Origin: Pacificispira sp033344895
Lineage (GTDB): Bacteria; Pseudomonadota; Alphaproteobacteria; UBA8366; Aestuariispiraceae
Assembly (NCBI GenBank): GCA_965229685.1
Contig: OZ245920.1
Location: 3,286,001 to 3,350,000 of the forward strand
Direction: 5' to 3'
DNA length: 64,000 nucleotides
Numbering within the stretch: position 1 is the first letter of the stretch; the number at the start of each line of letters is the position of its first letter. The translations under genes were made by a program, and so were the position numbers. The notes under the pieces are model-generated. The model did no database searches, was not told the origin of the DNA, and saw only the letters and a list, made by a program, of their open reading frames with translations. Below, in pieces: positions 41,105-48,958 of this stretch.

Positions 41105-41554
41105 TCACGCCGCGAAGGCGATCATCCGGCCGCAGATCAACGTGGCGATCCAGCAGGAGAGCGAGACCAGGGCATGGGTGCGAGGATGGCCGGGCGGCGT
41201 CCGGCGGCTGCCCCACAGGGCGGCGACAGTGCCCAGGACGACGAGCGCGAGCTTCGCCTGGAAGACGGAGAGTGCCAGATAGTCGGCGGGCTGAATGCTG
41301 AACAGCAGCAGCCCGGTCAGGGCGGCGAGGGTCAGTCCCGCCATGGCGCAGGGCCGCAGGACGCGGATCAGCGCGGCGCTGTCCAGCGCCTTCCCGTGCC
41401 AGCCCAGCAGGCGCAGATTCATCGGAACGACGGCGCCGATCAGCAGCGCGATCCCCAGGATATGCGCGGCGCTGACGGCGGCGTAGCCCCAGCGGGCGGT
41501 TCGCAGATAGGCGGCGGGCGGCGTCTCCGCCAGGGCTGTCAGCAGCGCCTCCAT
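41105..41554 (-). CDS. Four-helix membrane protein, DUF6644/DUF2214-like
   Basis: A 149-residue inner-membrane protein with about four transmembrane helices (VSAAHILGIALLIGAVVPMN, AMAGLTLAALTGLLLFSI, KLALVVLGTVAALWGS, LSCWIATLICGRMIAF). The AAHILGIALLIGAVVPMNLRLLG segment and a His in each of the first and third helices recall DUF2214/DUF6644 or CopD-like proteins, which may bind haem or copper. It starts 9 nt after the DUF6152-type secreted protein on the same strand, and the two families often occur together. Function unknown. Confidence 0.72.
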   Translation of the reverse strand: MEALLTALAETPPAAYLRTARWGYAAVSAAHILGIALLIGAVVPMNLRLLGWHGKALDSAALIRVLRPCAMAGLTLAALTGLLLFSIQPADYLALSVFQAKLALVVLGTVAALWGSRRTPPGHPRTHALVSLSCWIATLICGRMIAFAA

Positions 41555-41563
41555 CGCCGGGGG

Positions 41564-41932
41564 TCAGTTCCGTTCCGGGTAGAGCACGAATTCCCGGTCG
41601 CCGATATAGAACGTTTCCGCCTTCAGCAGTTTCTGGGACGGGTCGGCGGCGGGTTCGCCGATGATGCGGATTTCGACGCCTTCCGCCAAGTCGCCGTCCT
41701 GCACGCCGGCGCGTTCGTTGCGCCAGGGCTGGCCGACCTCGACGGTCCAGATCTCGCCCTCCGCATCGACTTTCAGGACGCCGTGAGGGTTGCCCAGTTT
41801 CGCCGACTGGATGACGCCGGTCAGTTCGATATTGCCGCCGGTCGTCCAGCGCCAGCCGTGATGGGCCATGGCCGTCGCCGCGACGCCGAGAAGGATCATG
41901 AGGCCCGCCAGAACGGGGATGAGATATCGCAT
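41564..41932 (-). CDS. Secreted DUF6152-family protein
   Basis: Encodes 122 residues from ATG at 41932. An N-terminal signal peptide (LIPVLAGLMILLGVAATAMA) precedes HHGW, the family hallmark His pair right after cleavage. The rest is a small beta domain (IELTGVIQSAKLGNPHGVLK, WTVEVGQPWRNERAGVQDG). The NPHG motif and the His pair suggest metal binding, probably periplasmic. It is first in a two-gene operon with the membrane protein at 41105-41554. Role unknown. Confidence 0.8.
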   Translation of the reverse strand: MRYLIPVLAGLMILLGVAATAMAHHGWRWTTGGNIELTGVIQSAKLGNPHGVLKVDAEGEIWTVEVGQPWRNERAGVQDGDLAEGVEIRIIGEPAADPSQKLLKAETFYIGDREFVLYPERN

Positions 41933-42119
41933 GTCGACGCTCCTTGCCTCTGTCGGAATGACAATGGTCAATCTAGCGCCGGGCGCGGCGCTTTCCAGCC
42001 GGGCACATGCCGCGAAAGTCCTCTCCAATTCACTTTACACCGCCCCCCGCCGCGGCTACACGCGTTTACGTCCAATCGGACAGAGGTCTCAACGAGGACG
42101 AGTGGAGAGGGGAGTTCCG

Positions 42120-42746
42120 ATGACCAGGCTTTTTGCCCTTATTTCTTTCATTGTTCTGCTGGGCGGGTGCGCCGCCGGCAATACGTATCAGATGGACCTG
42201 GATACGGTCGATACGGCGGTCGATACGGATAAATCCGTAGCGGTCGCGACCGTGGACCTGCGGCCCTATATCGTCAGCTCCGACAAGACGCCGGATTTCG
42301 TTGGCCTGCAACGGGGCGGCTTCGGCAATCCGTTCGACGTTCTGACAACCAGCACCAATCCCCTGGCGGAAGACGTCACGTCGACAATCACCAAGGCGCT
42401 TGCCCGGAAAGGCATCACCGCGACGCCGGTCACGACAGCACCGCTAACCGGCGTGGATGAGACCCGCAGCATGCTGTTTGACGCCGGACGTGACCGGTCG
42501 CTATTGGTGACCATGTTCGAACTGAAGTCGGATACTTTCTTCAACACCGCTCTGCACTATGACCTGAAGGTCTTTGTGTTCGACGATCAAGGTAACGAGC
42601 TGGCGTCGAAATCCTTCACGGGACCGGACAATCTCGGCAACCTGGGCAGCATGCCCAGCACGGTTGGGGAGGGCGTCTCGGCCGAGTACGGCCGCAAGAT
42701 CGCCGCGATCCTGAATTCGCCGGAAATCATCGCCGCGCTGAAATAA
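42120..42746 (+). CDS. Putative lipoprotein, DUF4410-like
   Basis: Encodes 208 residues with a lipoprotein signal: LFALISFIVLLGGCAAG, lipobox LLGGC, so the mature protein starts at Cys17. Residue after Cys is Ala, which favours transport to the outer membrane. The body contains LAEDVTSTITKALARKGITA and LHYDLKVFVFDDQGNELASK, reminiscent of DUF4410 and related lipoproteins. ATG at 42120 follows GAGAGGGGAG. It is monocistronic with its own terminator at 42772. Function unknown. Confidence 0.8.
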   Translation: MTRLFALISFIVLLGGCAAGNTYQMDLDTVDTAVDTDKSVAVATVDLRPYIVSSDKTPDFVGLQRGGFGNPFDVLTTSTNPLAEDVTSTITKALARKGITATPVTTAPLTGVDETRSMLFDAGRDRSLLVTMFELKSDTFFNTALHYDLKVFVFDDQGNELASKSFTGPDNLGNLGSMPSTVGEGVSAEYGRKIAAILNSPEIIAALK

Positions 42747-42771
42747 GCGCCGCATCGGTATGCCGACAAGG

Positions 42772-42805
42772 AGGGCGGTCCATTGCGGGCCGCCCTTTCC
42801 GTTTC
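42772..42805 (+). terminator. Rho-independent terminator of the lipoprotein gene
   Basis: GGGCGGTCC/GGGCCGCCC stem (one G-U pair, loop ATTGC) followed by TTTCCGTTT, 26 nt downstream of the stop. Confidence 0.8.
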
Positions 42806-42819
42806 AGGATGCCGGCAGG

Positions 42820-43068
42820 TCACACCAGTCCGGAGACAGACGCGTTTCGGCGTTCGACACCATAGACGTAAATGCCCAGGCGCAGGGTCGCCGCGACGCT
42901 GATCGCCGCCGCAAGCCAGAGCGCGACGGTCAGGACCGGAGGCGGCAGGTCCAGCGTTCCGACAATCGCCCAGAAGACGGCGGACAGCACGGCAAAGATC
43001 TCGCTGCCGATCAGCATGGAGATCAGGAACGCGACTGTCGCACAGGACAGCCGGACGGACAGGGACAT
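42820..43068 (-). CDS. Small two-helix membrane protein
   Basis: Encodes 82 residues from ATG at 43068 (MSLSVRLSCATVAFLISMLI). Two hydrophobic segments: residues about 8-38 and 48-66 (VLTVALWLAAAISVAATL), with a short charged tail. I do not recognise a family. It is divergent from the MarR regulator at 43207 and shares a 138-nt promoter region with it, so it may be a target of that regulator. Its 3' end abuts the lipoprotein terminator. Confidence 0.6.
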   Translation of the reverse strand: MSLSVRLSCATVAFLISMLIGSEIFAVLSAVFWAIVGTLDLPPPVLTVALWLAAAISVAATLRLGIYVYGVERRNASVSGLV

Positions 43069-43185
43069 GGCGGGGTCACTCCAGAAGAAGCCGCAGGAGA
43101 TATCGTCGCGGTCCCGACCCGCCACCAGAGGGGCGGCAAACAATATTTTCACGCCCCCCCGCAGCCGTCTCTTGCCAATTTTAAT

Positions 43186-43196
43186 TAGGAGTCCTA
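43186..43196. promoter_or_regulatory. Possible MarR operator
   Basis: TAGGA-G-TCCTA, an 11-base perfect palindrome in an AT-rich stretch, 11 nt upstream of the MarR start and in the region shared with the divergent membrane gene. The position fits autorepression; binding is inferred. Confidence 0.35.
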
Positions 43197-43206
43197 TATA
43201 AATGTC

Positions 43207-43848
43207 ATGAGCTATCTTCCGAACGACAGTGCCCAGCCCGTCGAGGGCCTGAAACGGATCGCCGCCTATCTGCGTCAGCAGGGATGGCAGGACGGCGAAC
43301 GGTTGGGCCTGACACCGACGCAGATCTCGATCCTGCACCTGGTATACCGGCACGGGCCGATGCGGATCGCCCGGCTTGCCGCGCAGGTCGGGGCAACCCA
43401 GGCCACGGTGAGCGATGCCGTCTCGGCGCTGGTCGCCAAGGGCAGTCTGGAGCGGGTCCGTGACCCGCAGGACGGCCGCGCGGTGCTGGCGACCCTGACC
43501 CGGGACGGTACCCGGACCATTGCGGAACTGGATGGCGGTGACATCGCTTTGAAGGGGGTGATCGATGGTCTGCCCGCACGCGACCGGGGCGATCTGAATC
43601 GCGTCCTGGTGAAGCTTGTACGCGGCCTGCAGGACGCGGGCGCCATCGCGCCGCAGCGGCTCTGCGTCACCTGCCGGTTCTTCCGGCCCCACCATTATGA
43701 CGATGCGGCCAAGCCGCATCACTGCGACTTCGTGAACGCCGCATTCGGGGAGGCGCAGCTGCGTCTCGACTGCGCCGAACACGAGGCGGCCGATCCCGAT
43801 CTGGCCCGGCGCAATGCCCGCCGGTTCGAAACGGGACCACCGGCCTGA
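43207..43848 (+). CDS. MarR-family regulator with C-terminal Cys/His metal-binding tail
   Basis: Encodes 213 residues. Residues about 30-140 are a MarR winged helix (LTPTQISILHLVYRHGPMRI, GATQATVSDAVSALVAKGSL, wing RDPQDGRAVLATLT). Residues 150-192 add an unusual tail with C153-x2-C156, HH162-163, HHC171-173, Cys189 and His192 (RLCVTCRFFRPHHYDD, KPHHCDF, LDCAEHE), well suited to bind zinc or an Fe-S cluster and so to sense metal or redox state. The secreted-protein gene follows 79 nt downstream on the same strand and a membrane gene is divergent; both are likely targets. Confidence 0.85.
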   Translation: MSYLPNDSAQPVEGLKRIAAYLRQQGWQDGERLGLTPTQISILHLVYRHGPMRIARLAAQVGATQATVSDAVSALVAKGSLERVRDPQDGRAVLATLTRDGTRTIAELDGGDIALKGVIDGLPARDRGDLNRVLVKLVRGLQDAGAIAPQRLCVTCRFFRPHHYDDAAKPHHCDFVNAAFGEAQLRLDCAEHEAADPDLARRNARRFETGPPA

Positions 43849-43927
43849 CCGAAAGACGCCCCGGCCGCGGCAACGACCGGAGCGTCCGTTTACAACCTCT
43901 CTCAGCACAGAAAGGAAGTCCCCAATC

Positions 43928-44707
43928 ATGACATGGAACCCCAATCCGGGCCAGAGCAGGCTGGTTCGAAGCCTCCTCGCGACGACCGCGGCCGCCTTAC
44001 TCTGGTCGGTCGGGCCCGTCTCCGCCCATGACAGCCATACCGGCGGCATTCAGGCCGCGCCGAATTCCGCCCGCCACGCCGATTTCGACATCGTCCATGC
44101 CAAGGTGACCGTCGACGGCAATGTCGCGACCTTTCACATGGCGGTTTCGGGCACGGCGGGCGAAACCCGACCGACGGCCAGCGGTCAACTGGCCGGGTCG
44201 GACGTCTTCGCCTATGTCTGGCCCACCGGGCTGGATGCATCCGCGGTGGGGTTCGATAGCGGGGCCGGTATCCTGTCGCTGGCGGTCACCGCCCATCCCG
44301 ACTTCGACGATACGCCGCTATTCGACGAGAACGGCGACGGCGATACCGCCAATGACGGCAATCTGTGGCACAGCCACTGGGTCGTCCTGGGCCCGGACGA
44401 AGCCTGCGGCCCCGGCGCATTGAAGGTTCTGGATATTCCGGAAGGAACGACACCCAACCTGCCCCGGACCTGGCCCGGACTGCCGATCCTGATCGACAGT
44501 CCCGGCTGGCAGCCTCTGCTGCACGGTCCGTCCGTCGATGTGAAGGTGCCCTTCGCACACGATCAGGATCTCACCGGCATCGCCTATGACGGGGTGACCA
44601 GCGGCCTGCGTGTGAACGCCAACCTCCACGCGCCGCTGCTTTGCGTCACCGATGTCTTCGATGTGGCCTCGGGCGATCTCAGTCTGCCCGGTAGAATCGA
44701 AGAGTAA
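43928..44707 (+). CDS. Secreted protein of unknown function downstream of the MarR regulator
   Basis: Encodes 259 residues. ATG at 43928 follows AAGGAAG. A signal peptide (LVRSLLATTAAALLWSVGPV, cleavage after VSA) releases a protein beginning HDSHTGG. The mature part is beta-rich with many His and Asp, including LFDENGDGDTANDGNLWHSH, whose DxNxDxD pattern resembles a calcium loop, and an HxH. Two cysteines (in EACGPG and LLCVTD) could form a disulfide. I do not recognise the family. Placement after a metal-tail MarR regulator suggests a periplasmic role tied to whatever that regulator senses. Confidence 0.75.
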   Translation: MTWNPNPGQSRLVRSLLATTAAALLWSVGPVSAHDSHTGGIQAAPNSARHADFDIVHAKVTVDGNVATFHMAVSGTAGETRPTASGQLAGSDVFAYVWPTGLDASAVGFDSGAGILSLAVTAHPDFDDTPLFDENGDGDTANDGNLWHSHWVVLGPDEACGPGALKVLDIPEGTTPNLPRTWPGLPILIDSPGWQPLLHGPSVDVKVPFAHDQDLTGIAYDGVTSGLRVNANLHAPLLCVTDVFDVASGDLSLPGRIEE

Positions 44708-44748
44708 CCCTGTCGCCGAGATCGGGCCGAGACCGGGGCCGGGAGACG

Positions 44749-45345
44749 ATGGCTCTTCCGGCCCCGGCCCCTATACTGGCGGGCATGTCGCGGGACACTT
44801 TCCTCTCCCTCTGCCTGGCAAACCGGTTCAATGTCGAAATCCTGCGCCGGCTGGATGTCATGCCGCCCGGAACCTGGCTGACTTCCGGATGCCTGGTTCA
44901 GCCGGTCTGGAACCGAAACGCTGGCCGTGCGGCCGAAGCGGACATAGCGGATTACGACCTGATCTACCTGGACCCGGATCGATCCTGGGAGGCCGAAGAC
45001 CGGGTCATCCGCCGCGCCGCCGACCTGTTCGCCGATCTTCCGATCCGCGTGCAGGTCCGCAATCAGGCCCGTGTCCCGATCTGGTACCGCGAGAAATTCG
45101 GCATCCCCTATCCGCCCGTTCGGGAAGCCCAGCATGCCGTACTGCGATTCCCGTCCAAAACCACGGCCATTGCCCTCACTCGCGGGCCCACGGGCAAGCC
45201 GGTTCTCTACGCCCCGTTCGGCGTCGGCAATGCCCTGCGCGGCCGGATCGTTCCGAACCACCGCCTGAACATTCCATCTGTCTATGCCGAGAAGGCGGGG
45301 CGATGGACGACAATCTGGCCCGACCTTGTCGTCCAGCCCTGGTAG
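44749..45345 (+). CDS. Nucleotidyltransferase family protein (NTP_transf_6/DUF925-like)
   Basis: Encodes 198 residues. The segment TWLTSGCLVQPVWN and then DYDLIYLDPDRSWEAEDRVI carry the D-x-D/E-type metal motif of the family, followed by VQVRNQARVPIWYREKFGIP and a conserved end GRWTTIWPDLVVQPW. These proteins are relatives of nucleotidyltransferases with no established substrate. ATG at 44749 lies after GGGAGA; ATG at 44785 (MSRDTFLSLC) is a plausible shorter start. It is a single gene. Confidence 0.83.
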   Translation: MALPAPAPILAGMSRDTFLSLCLANRFNVEILRRLDVMPPGTWLTSGCLVQPVWNRNAGRAAEADIADYDLIYLDPDRSWEAEDRVIRRAADLFADLPIRVQVRNQARVPIWYREKFGIPYPPVREAQHAVLRFPSKTTAIALTRGPTGKPVLYAPFGVGNALRGRIVPNHRLNIPSVYAEKAGRWTTIWPDLVVQPW

Positions 45346-45486
45346 CAGCCGGGAATTGATGCAACCAGAACTACCTACGGTCTCTGGGCAGGCTCGAATG
45401 TTGCTGATAATCTGGGCGTTCTGGCACTCTATGGGGCATCGGGCGCCCACAGCCGGACAATCCAAACGTTATCGGGGAGGATAGCT

Positions 45487-46896
45487 TTGGACATGCAAAC
45501 AGAGACGGACGAGTTAGACCGGATCAATCTGAAGAGCCTGCTGAAGCACGCCCATATCGGCGTGGTCATTCACCGGCTGGATACATCCATCGTCTATGCC
45601 AATCCGACCGCGCTGAAACTGCTGGACATGAACTACAACCAGGTCATCGGCCGGGATGCCTATGACCCCGGCTGGTACTTCATCGACGAATACCAACAGA
45701 AGATTCCGATCGACGCCTATCCGGTGAAGCAGGTCCTGAACACCGGAAAACCCCTGATCAACGAGATGATCGGTCAGTACAGCCCGGCCACGCGTGAGGT
45801 AAACTGGTTCCTGGTGAACGCCTATCCGGAAGTCGGGGAGGAGTTCGGCGGCGAAGGCTTCATCATCGTCACATTCAACGAGATCACGGCGCGCCGGCAT
45901 CTGTTCTCCTACCGCGACGTCATCGAAAATACCCGCGACGTCGTCATCGTAACCGACTCGGATAGCGTGAAGGCACCGTTCGGTCCCCAGATCGTCTTCG
46001 TCAACCGCGCCTTCGAGGAACTGACTGGGTTCACGGCGGAGGAGGCAATCGGCGAGACACCCAGAATCCTGCAGGGGCGGGGAACGGACGAGGAGTGCCG
46101 CAAGCGCATTCGCAAGGCCCTAGAAAAACACCAGCCGATCCGCGAGGTCATCCTGAACTATACCAAGACAGGAAAACCCTACTGGCTGGACATGGACATC
46201 TTTCCACTGCGCAATCAGTTCGGAAAGGTGACGCATTTCGCGGCGATCGAACGCGACGTCACGGACCAGACCTATTACGCCGATCAGCTTTCCAAGCGGA
46301 ACGAGGATCTGCGACAGTTGAAGCACAGCCTGGAAGAACTGGTGTCGGAGAAAACGAAGGAGTTGCGCGACGCCAACTACTCGCTGCAGCGCATGGCCCA
46401 TTACGATGAACTGACCGGCATTCCCAACCGCCGCTGCTTCCTGGATCAGGTGAAGAAGCAATGCGCCATGGCCGCCCGCTACGAACGGCTGGTCGCCATC
46501 GGGATGATCGACCTGGACCATTTCAAGAAGATCAACGACGCCCATGGCCACGATGCCGGGGATGCCGTCCTGAACGAGACCGCCCGGCGCCTGCGCAAAT
46601 TCTTCCGTGCCGAGGACAATTTCGGTCGCATGGGGGGCGAGGAATTCGCCTTCGCGGTGCTGGTCAACAACGCCGAGGCCGCCGAAGGGATGTGCCGCCG
46701 CCTTGTGTCGGGCTACGCGGCCGAACCGGTAACGGTCGGCGATACCGAAATCTCTGTCTCAATGAGCGTCGGTGTCTTCGTGGCCCCTTCCCCGAAACCG
46801 CAGATCGATATCGAAGAGGCCCTGAAAAAGGCGGATTCGGCCTTGTATGATGCCAAGAAGGCCGGCCGGAACCAGGCCCTGCGCTGGACCGGTTGA
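45487..46896 (+). CDS. PAS-PAS-GGDEF diguanylate cyclase
   Basis: Encodes 469 residues; makes c-di-GMP. PAS 1 covers residues about 15-130. PAS 2 (about 140-265) is LOV-like (GETPRILQGRGTDEE, NYTKTGKPYWLDMDIFPL) but has Pro where photoactive LOV domains have the flavin-binding Cys. A coiled coil (about 268-305) joins the GGDEF domain: DELTGIPNRR, then the active loop GRMGGEEF at about residue 383. The sequence 5 residues before it lacks an obvious RxxD I-site. TTG at 45487 is 6 nt after GGGGAGG and is preferred to ATG at 45493. No membrane helix, so cytoplasmic. Confidence 0.9.
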   Translation: MDMQTETDELDRINLKSLLKHAHIGVVIHRLDTSIVYANPTALKLLDMNYNQVIGRDAYDPGWYFIDEYQQKIPIDAYPVKQVLNTGKPLINEMIGQYSPATREVNWFLVNAYPEVGEEFGGEGFIIVTFNEITARRHLFSYRDVIENTRDVVIVTDSDSVKAPFGPQIVFVNRAFEELTGFTAEEAIGETPRILQGRGTDEECRKRIRKALEKHQPIREVILNYTKTGKPYWLDMDIFPLRNQFGKVTHFAAIERDVTDQTYYADQLSKRNEDLRQLKHSLEELVSEKTKELRDANYSLQRMAHYDELTGIPNRRCFLDQVKKQCAMAARYERLVAIGMIDLDHFKKINDAHGHDAGDAVLNETARRLRKFFRAEDNFGRMGGEEFAFAVLVNNAEAAEGMCRRLVSGYAAEPVTVGDTEISVSMSVGVFVAPSPKPQIDIEEALKKADSALYDAKKAGRNQALRWTG

Positions 46897-46903
46897 CCCG
46901 CCG

Positions 46904-47968
46904 TCAGGCCGACAACAGGGCCTGCATCGTTGCGACGGCTTCCTCCACCTGCGGGCGGGTGACATCCAGGTGGGTGACCGCCCGCATGGTACGCTTGTCG
47001 AAGGCTCCGATTCGGATGCCTTTCTTCATCAGGGCATCCGATATCCCGGGAGCGTCCAGTCGCGCACCGTCCGTCACGTAAAACAGGACGATGTTGCTGT
47101 GGACGGTTGTCGGGTCCAGATCGATACCGGGCAGGCCCGCAATACCCTCCGCGAAGAGCTTCGCATTGGCATTGTCGTCCGCCAGCCGCTCGACATTGTG
47201 GTCCAGCGCGTAAAGCCCTGCCGCGGCAAGATAACCGGACTGGCGCAGGGCGCCCCCCATGCGTTGCTTCACCCGCCAGGCCTCGGAAATGAACTCCCGC
47301 GATCCGGCCAGTACCGCACCGATCGGACAGCCCAGCCCTTTTGACAGGTCGATCCAGACACTGTCGGTCGCCGCCGCGATCCGTGACGCCGGAACGTCCA
47401 GCGCGGCAACCGCGTTCATCAGCCGTGCGCCATCCATATGAAGGGCGCAATCCTTGTCCCGCGCCAGTTTGCCCAGCGCATCCAGACGGTCCACCGGCCA
47501 AACGGCTCCGCCCCCCAGATTGGCCGTCTGTTCCACCTCGATCAGGGTCACACGGGGCGCGTAGCGATTGCTGCGCGGCGGAATGGCAGCCTCCGCCTGT
47601 GCCACCGAATAGACACCGCGCTCTCCGTCGACCGGCAGGATGTTGGCGCCCGCGGTCGCCCCGGCCCCGCCGCCTTCGAAGCCGATGATATGGGCGGTCC
47701 GGTCCGCAACGACCGCATCGCCGGGGCGGCAATGAATCTGCAGGGCGATCTGATTGCACATTGTTCCCGACGGCAGAAACACCGCCGCGTCCTTGCCCAG
47801 CAGGTCGGCCACCCGCTCCTCCAGCAACAGGGTGGTCGGGTCCTCCTTCGCCTGCTCGTCACCGGTCGCGGCCTCCGCCATTGCGGCCAGCATGGCGGCC
47901 GACGGACGGGTCTTCGTGTCGCTGTAGAGTTCGATGCGGATGTCGTTTGCACGCGTGCTGCCGGCCAT
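46904..47968 (-). CDS. ltaE: Low-specificity L-threonine aldolase
   Basis: Encodes 354 residues. PLP enzyme of fold type I that splits L-threonine or allo-threonine to glycine and acetaldehyde. The motifs IELYSDTKTRPSAAML, the glycine/His binding HMDGARLMNA, and the PLP lysine in DLSKGLGCPIGAVLAG are all family-specific. Length is normal. It is adjacent and convergent to the diguanylate cyclase, and the GlcG-like gene is upstream on the same strand 46 nt away, perhaps co-transcribed. It could supply glycine to the one-carbon pathway used by the DMGDH-like enzyme. Confidence 0.92.
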   Translation of the reverse strand: MAGSTRANDIRIELYSDTKTRPSAAMLAAMAEAATGDEQAKEDPTTLLLEERVADLLGKDAAVFLPSGTMCNQIALQIHCRPGDAVVADRTAHIIGFEGGGAGATAGANILPVDGERGVYSVAQAEAAIPPRSNRYAPRVTLIEVEQTANLGGGAVWPVDRLDALGKLARDKDCALHMDGARLMNAVAALDVPASRIAAATDSVWIDLSKGLGCPIGAVLAGSREFISEAWRVKQRMGGALRQSGYLAAAGLYALDHNVERLADDNANAKLFAEGIAGLPGIDLDPTTVHSNIVLFYVTDGARLDAPGISDALMKKGIRIGAFDKRTMRAVTHLDVTRPQVEEAVATMQALLSA

Positions 47969-48014
47969 GGAAACCCCTGTTTCTGTATGGATTTATTGTT
48001 CTGAAATGACGTGG

Positions 48015-48458
48015 CTACTCAGGATCGACGGCCAGTCCCGCAGACCGGATGCCGGCCACGGCATTGGCTTCATCGTATTCTCCGGCCTCACCCGCCACGC
48101 CCACGGCCCCCATCACGGAACCGTCGGTATCGCGAATGAACACACCGCCGCGGGTCGCGATCAGCGGCATTCCCATGCGTTCCATCGAGACCCGGCTGAT
48201 GCCTTCGAACCATGTTGGCCACTGCTCTGCCATGTCCATCAAGGCGGCGGTCGATTTGCCATAGGCGATGCAGGTCTGTGCCTTGGCCTGGGCAATATGG
48301 CCCAGCAACGGTGGCGCACCGCCTTCCCGTTCGAACGCCAGCAGATGTCCGCCCGCATCACAGACGGCAACGGCCAGTCGACGTTCCGGCGAAGATCGTG
48401 GGGCGGAAAGCGCCTGATCGATAATGATCCGCGCCTGTGCCAGCGTGACGGACCGCAT
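48015..48458 (-). CDS. GlcG/HbpS-family (DUF336) protein
   Basis: Encodes 147 residues from ATG at 48458 (MRSVTLAQARIIIDQALSAP). The segment LAVAVCDAGGHLLAFERE, KAQTCIAYGKST and the end GGVFIRDTDGSVMGAVGVAG are typical of GlcG/HbpS. HbpS binds haem and related proteins are encoded with glycolate oxidase or glycerol pathways; the function of this copy is open. A much longer in-frame reading to 48620 would overlap the divergent VOC gene and is not supported. Confidence 0.87.
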   Translation of the reverse strand: MRSVTLAQARIIIDQALSAPRSSPERRLAVAVCDAGGHLLAFEREGGAPPLLGHIAQAKAQTCIAYGKSTAALMDMAEQWPTWFEGISRVSMERMGMPLIATRGGVFIRDTDGSVMGAVGVAGEAGEYDEANAVAGIRSAGLAVDPE

Positions 48459-48579
48459 GGTCACCTCCCGTGTCGCGTTATCGTATTTTTCTGGAACGTT
48501 GAGGAGGAAGTACCAATGTGTCAAACAGAACCGCCCCGGCGAAATCGAGACCGGACACAGCGACGGAGTGCTGCCAGAT

Positions 48580-48951
48580 ATGTTGGGACCGATCGACACG
48601 GTGCGCCTGTTCACCGTCAATCTGGAAAGATCCCTGGAGTTCTATCGGGACAAGCTGGGCATGACGCCCGCCGTTTCGGACGAAGGCGTCGCGATCTTCG
48701 ACACGGGATCTGCAAAGCTGATGCTGGAGGCGCTGGAACCGGGCAGCGAGGAAGCCGAAGATCTGGCCGGCCGTTTCACCGGCCTGTCCTTTGCCGTTCA
48801 GGATATCCGGGCGGCATTTGCCGAACTGGAAGGCAAGGGCGTGCCCTTTGACGGGCGCCCGGAAATTCAACCCTGGGGCGGTGCGCTGGCGCATTTCTTT
48901 GACCCGGACGGCAACGTTCTGACCCTCGTGCAGTATCCGCTGCCGGACTGA
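48580..48951 (+). CDS. VOC-family (glyoxalase/bleomycin-resistance-like) protein
   Basis: Encodes 123 residues. Two beta-alpha-beta-beta-beta units: RLFTVNLERSLEFYRDKLGM at the start and LSFAVQDIRAAFAELEGKGV in the middle, ending HFFDPDGNVLTLVQYP with the metal-ligand Glu position replaced by Gln/Leu in the last strand. It is a single-domain vicinal-oxygen-chelate protein of unknown substrate. ATG at 48580 is used; upstream in-frame sequence overlaps the divergent GlcG-like gene. It ends 7 nt before the class III cyclase gene. Confidence 0.83.
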   Translation: MLGPIDTVRLFTVNLERSLEFYRDKLGMTPAVSDEGVAIFDTGSAKLMLEALEPGSEEAEDLAGRFTGLSFAVQDIRAAFAELEGKGVPFDGRPEIQPWGGALAHFFDPDGNVLTLVQYPLPD

Positions 48952-48958
48952 GCGGGTC

